The notes under the pieces: generated by a model | Told to the model about the DNA's origin: nothing | The model's database searches: none | The model's input: the letters and a program-made list of their open reading frames with translations, nothing else | Part shown: positions 57,781 through 64,000 of the stretch, one piece after another | Position numbering within the stretch: the stretch's first letter is position 1 | Layout: every line of letters begins with the position of its first letter | Program-made: the position numbers and the translations under genes | Assembly: GCA_028386065.3 (NCBI GenBank) | Contig: JAKUCV010000178.1 | Coordinates: 137,708-201,707, forward strand | Length of the DNA: 64,000 bases | Origin: Turnera subulata | Taxonomy: Eukaryota > Streptophyta > Magnoliopsida > Malpighiales > Passifloraceae | Reading direction: 5' to 3'

Positions 57781-58059
57781 AAAGAAATTATATGGATCCC
57801 GTTGAATTGACTCTGCTCTATTCCCTGAAGTGAACAAGACAGTATAATTAATTATGCATGTGACTGTGAATGAGGTTATAATGGCAAGGCTAAGGGAAAG
57901 CATGCATATTATTATTACATAATGGATCCATAGCTGGAGAACATTCAAAGAAGAATTATTCTCATACATAAGTATTAACAATTTATTATCTGTTGGGTAC
58001 AACATTGATCCTAAAACTCTGAGCCTCATTGTTGATGTTGACCCTAACACTCTCGTTCT

Positions 58060-58333
58060 AGGAGAACCACATACCACCCATGTTGCTTTCTCCAGGTAGC
58101 TCAAACCGATTCGTTGGAGGAAAACAGAGTGGTATTACTCCATGATTCTCTATAGGTTGCCACAAGTTTTCAGTAATCAGTACCATGTTTGGCTTGTACT
58201 GATTCTTCAGATCCCTTAAGGTACGCACGAAATCTTGAGATCTCCTAGCTACACCCCTACAATTCCATAGTAACAGTCGTACCTTAGGCCAGGTAGGTGG
58301 TAACCCAGACACCCTTGGGACACTCTGAGCCAT
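58060..58333 (-). pseudogene. LINE ORF2 start (endonuclease N-terminus) fragment
   Basis: Minus-strand frame containing LLLWNCRGVARRS and FVRTLRDLKNQYKPNMVLIT, the start of a plant L1 endonuclease. It stops after about 90 codons (MGGMWFS). The rest of ORF2 is missing. Confidence 0.7.
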
Positions 58334-58357
58334 CTTGGAAATTTGATAATAACTGCT

Positions 58358-58717
58358 TTAATTCAAAAATTGACAAGTAGACTCTAACTGAAATTCCTGC
58401 AGTCTATCAGATATGAAAAACATAATAGAATTAGCTGAACCATAAAAAATAGTCCTGAGGTTACCTTGGTCCTCTAGGAAGAAAGTCTCTTCCATAGGAG
58501 TCACAAAGAACCTAGATGAGTAAAGCTCATCAACAAAAACTAAACGAGGGATTCTTGCGAGTTCACTCGGTAATTCCTCTTGTTCATTCACCATGCTAAA
58601 TGCTAACCTATTCCTTCTTCCTAGAGAGGCACCCTCAACAAAAAAAGACAGTAGTCGGGGAAGGCATGTTTTATCTTGTTGATGATTTTCTGTATGTTTC
58701 CACCACATATCTACCAC
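58358..58717 (-). pseudogene. Unrecognised ORF next to LINE endonuclease fragment
   Basis: 120-codon minus-strand frame with VDMWWKHTENHQQ, LARIPRLVFVDELYSSRFFV and FYGSANSIMFFISDRL. I do not recognise the family. Its place directly upstream of the endonuclease start in the same orientation suggests it is part of the same transposon. An intact cellular gene is unlikely. Confidence 0.35.
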
Positions 58718-59451
58718 TCTCTTCTTATAACCTGAGCTTAGACAGCTAGGTGTCAGTTTTTCAAATGTGGACCCTCTTTCTGTCTCCGAAAAGATCCAGA
58801 AGATCTTTTGGTAATTAAAAATTTTGCATTATTTGTCAGTAAACTCCAAAGCTTTTCAATCTTCGAGGATTTGCTTTTGAAAAAGTTTGCCGTCACAGTA
58901 ATTATTGCTCTATAATTCTGATCTGTTTTGACATAAGTGGCAGAAATAAGCCTAAAATTGACACATGTATAGCAGCCTGAAGCTGGCACATATATAGCAG
59001 CCAGAAGCTAGCGATTTTAAGTTATTAAATACACAATATTCGAGTAATTGAAACTTTCCATATCTAGCAAGAAGCTGGAATGCACTTGAAACGCCCCGAC
59101 CCGTATTTACCGTACACAGTAAACACGTGCCGAAACTGTAACGACCCAACCATACAACCCCAGCATACAGTGTATACAACAGAAACTCGGGCTCAATAGC
59201 CTAAAATAAAAACATCAGAAATCTGGCCCTTCGGCCCAACAATAAAACATGTCACCCGAACCTAGGATCATCTATAACATCATAATCGGCCCAATGGCCC
59301 AACAATAGCAATATAATGCACAGCGGAAGACTTAATAACTCACAAAGACACTGTATGCGACACTGATGCAAACTATAGATCCGAGTCCTGTCCAAGGGAT
59401 AACGCCGCAGCCTGTCTGGAACGCATCAAACCTGTACCACAAATAACTCAT

Positions 59452-59474
59452 CCTACGGGATGAAAGCCCGTAGG
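59452..59474. repeat. Perfect 8-bp stem hairpin in gypsy LTR
   Basis: CCTACGGG (59452-59459), 7-base loop, CCCGTAGG (59467-59474). The corresponding place in the second unit (about 60697-60722) is CTTACGGGATGAAACCCCGCAGG, a partly mismatched version. Confidence 0.75.
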
Positions 59475-59738
59475 TGAGGGGTGAGTCCGAAGTGCTCACT
59501 GACGAAGGATAGACAATCAATATGCAACACTATAAATTACTTAAGGCCAAAAAACACAGGCATAACAGCCAAAATAAAACAGTCCAAAAGACTTGACCCA
59601 AAACTGGTCCAAGACCAAAAAGACTTAAACAAAATCCAATTTCCAATTTTATTTTTCTGGGCCCCGTCACGGATAAGCGAGGGGTCAGACCTGGTTATCA
59701 ACATATTTCGGGTGCCAGACAAAATCCAAGAGAACCCA

Positions 59739-60120
59739 GGGAACGACATCCCAAAAATAAGAACCCAGGGATAGACATCCCAAAAATAATCACGGGATAG
59801 ACATCCCAAGCATAGACATGCTTATCACAAGTAATCCAGGTCATGACCACCACAAAACAGTCTTAAACCATCGAGTCGTACCACTACTTACCACGTGAGA
59901 ATTATATTATCATCATTCAAAACCAAATCACAGGGATCAACATCCCTAACCAAAATACCGGGATAGACATCCCATCCAAAACCGAGGATCGACATCCTTA
60001 TCACAATTTATTATTTAATTCATTATTCTTATGCCTAAAGACACGAAAATTAATATCCAAAACTCAATGCACGGGGATAAACATCCCAAAAACAAATCAA
60101 GGTACTGGGATAAACATCCC
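59739..60120. repeat. Series of 14-bp palindromes GGGAT-N4-ATCCC
   Basis: Copies at 59768-59781, 59794-59807, 59933-59946, 59960-59973, 60074-60087 and 60107-60120, with variants at 59739-59752 (GGGAACGACATCCC) and 59985-59998 (AGGATCGACATCCT). Three related forms follow in the next unit: 61124-61136 (GGGACCATGTCCC), 61155-61168 (GGGTTCAACAACCC) and 61182-61195 (GAGATCAACATCCC). Spacing is irregular. Confidence 0.85.
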
Positions 60121-62006
60121 GAAACAAACCACAACAAATGCATCAAACAATAGTGCAACAATCATCAACACAACAACCGAGTAATATAGGCACATATTGA
60201 AGGAAATCCATCCTCACCATGGCCGATTACTCAACTCTGGAGACAATGACCGGTCCCAAGCCGGCTCCTCGGAAAACTGTCCGATATCAAACCTATACAA
60301 CAAGACAACATGCTCACATAAATGCTGAGACGCCCCGACCCGTATTTACCGTACACAGTAAACACGTATCGGAACTGTGACAACCCAACCCAACAAAGCC
60401 CAATAGACAGCGTATAAAACAATAAACTGGCCAACGGCCCATATCTAAAACTGAAAACCGGCCCTACGGCCCAACATAGAACTCGTCACCCAAACCCCGG
60501 GGACATCAACAACAACCAACCGGCCCAATGGCCCAACTACAACATATATACAGCAGAAAACTCAACAATATGCACAGCGGAAGACTTTTAACTCACACGA
60601 CAACATATGTAAAGCCCAATGCAACTAATGGATCCGAGTCCTGTCCGAGGGTACGCTTCAGCTTGTCCCGTACGTTCCTGCACTACAAACAACTCATCTT
60701 ACGGGATGAAACCCCGCAGGCGAGGGGTGAGTCCGAAGCGCTCACCGACGAAAGATAAACAGTGATATATAATCAACCATAATACTTTCGAAATAAACAC
60801 AACAATCACAACCATAAGCAAAAACAATCACATCACAAGGATACTGCCATAACAACTAACACATACTTCACGACAGAGGAATCCAACTCAAACAACACAT
60901 CAGAGGAAACCAACACGAACAACATAACAGAGGAAACCAACACGAACAACACGATAGAGGAATCCTACTAAATCATATCAAAGCCAAGACCAAATGATTA
61001 CTTATTAATTTTTATTACCAATTTTATCTTCCGAGCCCCGTCACTGGACAAGCTAGGGTCGTACCAGGTTATCAATTAATTCCGGATGCCAGGTCAAAGA
61101 ACCAAACCAAATCTTACCATACCGGGACCATGTCCCAAATTACCAAATCACACCGGGTTCAACAACCCAAAATACTATACCGAGATCAACATCCCAAAAC
61201 TGGATATTCGGTATATCCGAACCACTGGGTATTAAATCTTCAAACCATCGGGTCGTACCACTACTTCCCACATATATCATCATATCATATCAATTCCAAT
61301 TTCCAATTTCCATTTCCATTACTCAATTATCCATAGCCAATAGGTTATTCCAATTATCCAATCACAACACTGTCTACCGACAACAATCACCATATCCATT
61401 ACAGTCAAACAATTATCCAACTTCCTATTAGCTTAAGTTATATAGCAGACCATTCCATCAACAGTTTTGTAACATCAATTACTCACAGTCCAACATCAAT
61501 CACAACACAGTATCCAATAAACCAATAATAGTCATATAGCGGTTCAATCAAGCAAATCAACATCATAGCAACAACAGCAACAATAACCGTAGCAGTCAAG
61601 TAACCAAAACAATTCCATATTGCCAAATATCCCTCAACAATACATATAACACCAATTATTCACAATTAACAGTTCATCACAATATCCACATGACCAATAG
61701 CACCGTCCAACAACAGCAACATCAATAACCATAACAGTCTAATATCCAACAATGACCCTCTCTGTAGTTCATTCAAATAACAAAACACACAATTATCCAC
61801 ATTGACCAGTTCATCATTATTCTCAACACAATATCACAAATCCAATATCACAGTCTAACATCAACAACAACGACGACATCATAGCAGTCAATCAACCAAC
61901 AATAATCATCTCAGCAGTTCAATCGAGCAACAAAACAAACACAGTATTACGGGCACATATCAAGGGTTATCCATCCTCACCTTAGCCGGTTACTCAACTC
62001 CGGAAA

Positions 62007-62588
62007 CTATGACCGGTCCGACGCCGGCTCCTCGGGAAACTGCACGATATCCAAACCTATACAACAAAACAACATACATCCACATAAATGCACATAAGAG
62101 TATGTCATGATGCCAATTTTACGAAATAAACCCATCCCGATTACTTATCCGTTATTATTTCCATTTATCGAAAATATTTACCGTACGTATTTCCGAATAT
62201 AATTTCGGTACCATACCTTAATTAAAAATCTTTAAAGATATTTTCATAAAATAACTATAATTTCCAAAATAATAATTATCATGATTTTTCTGGAATTACT
62301 ATGACCGGTCCGACGCCGGCTCCTCGGGAAACTGCCCGATATCCAAACCTATACAACAAAACAACATACATCCACATAAATGCACATAAGAGTATGTCAT
62401 GATGCCAATTTTACGAAATAAACCCATCCCGATTACTTATCCGTTATTATTTCCATTTATCGAAAATATTTACCGTACGTATTTCCGAATATAATTTTGG
62501 TACCATACCTTGATTAAAAATCTTTAAAGATATTTTCATAAAATAACTATAATTTCCAAAATATTAATTATCATGATTTTTCTGGAAT
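62007..62588. repeat. 291-bp tandem duplication, nearly identical copies
   Basis: ACTATGACCGGTCCGACGCC starts at 62007 and again at 62298. The copies (62007-62297 and 62298-62588) differ at only a few positions, so this duplication is recent. Confidence 0.92.
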
Positions 62589-63792
62589 TTAACATATATA
62601 TAATTTTCCAATTAATAATAGTTTCCAAAACAAAACTTAATTATTTAACCAAGTAAACATATTTATATTTTCCTGAAAATACCATAATTATATTGCCCAA
62701 AATTTTCTCAAAATAAATATATATATTTTTTCCCCAAAATTATATATCAGATTAATAAATAAATACATATGTATATATTCATTATTATTTTATTTTTTTA
62801 AACTGGACTGGGCCAGGCAAACCAGCAGCAGGCCCGCTTGAGCAGGCCCAGCCGCACAGCAGCCCGAGCCCACAGCCCAAACCCCGGCCCGCGGGTGAAC
62901 CCAACCCGTATTGTGACCCATCCGGGTGGGAACCCCACAAACGGGTCTGCAACTCACCACGGTGGACGACGCGACGAACGAGGCGACGACCGAGAGGGCG
63001 ACGGTGCAGACTGAGACGCGTGCGACGGAGGCGAGGGTGGCGGTGGCGTCGCACAACAGCTGCGGTGGTGCTTGACGGCGGCGGCTGCGTGAGGAAGAGG
63101 AGGTGCAGCCGTCGGGTCTTCTGTGGTGGACGGCGCGTCGAGCGGCGAGGGCGGGCGGTGATGGCTGCGTTACGTCGGCGACAACGAGAGGGAGGCGTCG
63201 GTGTGGGTGGTGCTGGTCGTGGTGGAGGATGGCGGTGAGCGAGAGGTGGAGGCGGCGAGGGGGTGCAGTGGCCGGCGCGGCTCTTCCTCCTCCATTTCTC
63301 TTTTTTTTTCTTTTTTTTTTCCTTCTTCTTTTTCCCACTCTTTTCTTTTTCCGGTTCCATTTTTTTCCTCTCTTTTTTTTCTCCTCTCTTTTTTTTCTCT
63401 CTTCTTTCTTTCTCTTTTTTTTTTTCTTCTCCTCCTCCCTTCTGCATCTTCACCGGTTTATAATCTATTTTTTTTCACTACTATTAAACATGTGATCTCC
63501 AAATAATGCGATTTGTCTGTATTACGGGCGAGTCCGATCCGGACCAGAAAATAACTGATGCCCCCTTAGTTATTTTCCGGTGTGATTTTCCGAGAAATTC
63601 CGAAACCCGAAAAATACCAACTTAGTTCCGAGAAATCCACGGAAAAATCACGAGCGCGGGAAAATTCTCGGTTTCGAAAAACGACTCCCGATTTACCTTG
63701 AATTAATTACCCAAGATTAATTCAACAGTAAATCACGGTAAAACGACTTTTACAGTCCCGGTAAAAATCCAAATTTTACCCGGGCTGTTACA

Positions 63793-63811
63793 TTCTACCC
63801 CCCTTAAAAAG
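63793..63811 (-). promoter_or_regulatory. Polypurine tract of the Ty3/gypsy element
   Basis: On the minus strand CTTTTTAAGGGGGGTAGAA directly precedes the LTR start TGTAACAGCCC; GGGGACGAAATTC lies just before it. This arrangement is characteristic of plant chromovirus-type gypsy elements, where second-strand synthesis begins at the PPT. Confidence 0.8.
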
Positions 63812-64000
63812 AATTTCGTCCCCAAAATTCCGTCTTATCCGTGGGTCCTACCACGATAAGCTTCTGGCACACTCTGCCAGGTGTCCAAACTCAACATGAG
63901 ATACCGCTTATACCCTTAAGCGACATCTCATCCGCTTATAAATACCAAACCTCACAGCTGAGACATTCACTCTCAGCCATGGACTCTCCACTTCGTTCTC
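63812..64000 (-). other. 3' end of the gypsy internal region
   Basis: Untranslated sequence ahead of the polypurine tract; no readable coding sequence in this stretch. The polyprotein should lie beyond the right edge. Confidence 0.5.

Larger units (their letters stand above)
59087..62085 (-). repeat. Two large tandem units (about 1.24 kb and 1.76 kb) inside the gypsy LTR
   Basis: Units starting at 59087 and 60326 share in order: CGCCCCGACCCGTATTTACC, GCACAGCGGAAGACTT, GATCCGAGTCCTGTCC, GGTGAGTCCGAAG-GCTCAC, a GCCCCGTCAC block (about 59659 and 61036), and the end block GACCGGTCC-GCCGGCTCCTCGG with CACATAAATGC. Confidence 0.82.
59087..63792 (-). mobile_element. Very long 3' LTR of a Ty3/gypsy element with internal duplications
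   Basis: On the minus strand the LTR starts TGTAACAGCCCGGGTAAAAT at 63792, just after a polypurine tract (63793-63811), and ends GGGTCGGGGCGTTTCA at 59087. The same end sequence also occurs at 60326 (GGGTCGGGGCGTCTCA). TG...CA ends plus the PPT place the coding region to the right, off the window. The body contains a GC-rich block (62800-63270), a pyrimidine-rich tract (63290-63470 on the plus strand), tandem units and short palindromes listed separately. The alternative reading is two LTR ends in tandem: 60326-63792 as the LTR and 59087-60325 as a partial extra copy. Confidence 0.72.

Noticed and set aside
59739..60120. CRISPR-like spacing of short palindromic repeats
   Set aside because: Eukaryotic LTR context, irregular spacing and no cas genes; palindromes described as LTR repeats instead.
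62785..63506. Lys/Glu-, Arg/Pro- and Phe-rich ORFs on both strands
   Set aside because: Products of a GC-rich block and a pyrimidine tract inside the gypsy LTR; no recognisable protein.

Overview
The window is nuclear DNA from a flowering plant, almost certainly a eudicot. The genes have AT-rich introns with plant-type splice sites, and they encode a Dicer-like protein, a 14-3-3 protein, PPR proteins, a type I MADS protein and a plant-type C2H2 repressor. Plant L1-type LINEs, a tRNA-derived SINE, a Stowaway-like MITE and a Ty3/gypsy LTR lie between them. I cannot name the species from sequence alone. There is a 489-base run of N at 23449-23937.

Layout. (1) 1-8454, minus strand: the first 11 exons (454 codons) of a DCL4-type Dicer-like gene, which runs off the left edge; its introns carry SINE sequence. 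(2) 8455-17100: intergenic DNA with a dead, 5'-truncated L1-type LINE (10169-15433) and a 199-bp solo LTR. (3) 17117-33657: gene-rich block with a 14-3-3 gene (+), a type I MADS-like gene (+), a MATH-domain relic, an EAF7/MRGBP-like gene (-), a six-exon PPR gene (-), a KTI12/DRL1 gene (-) and an intronless PPR gene (-). (4) 33658-52900: more widely spaced minus-strand genes: a three-finger C2H2 protein with a DLNLP motif, an ELM2/SANT-like nuclear protein and UDP-glucose 6-dehydrogenase, separated by AT-rich gene-free stretches. (5) 53000-64000: repeat territory with a MITE, LINE relics, a probable copia-type LTR with leader, and a very long Ty3/gypsy LTR carrying nested tandem duplications.

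Gene relations. These are independent eukaryotic transcription units, not an operon. The set 14-3-3, EAF7-like, PPR, PPR, C2H2, SANT and UGD matches from memory a neighbourhood of Arabidopsis chromosome 1 (around At1g26460-At1g26590), which suggests a conserved ancestral block. DCL4 and KTI12 are not in that Arabidopsis interval as far as I recall. I found no bacterial or phage-type system. The least expected signal is a series of short palindromes (type GGGAT-N4-ATCCC) in the gypsy LTR, where both arms change together between copies.
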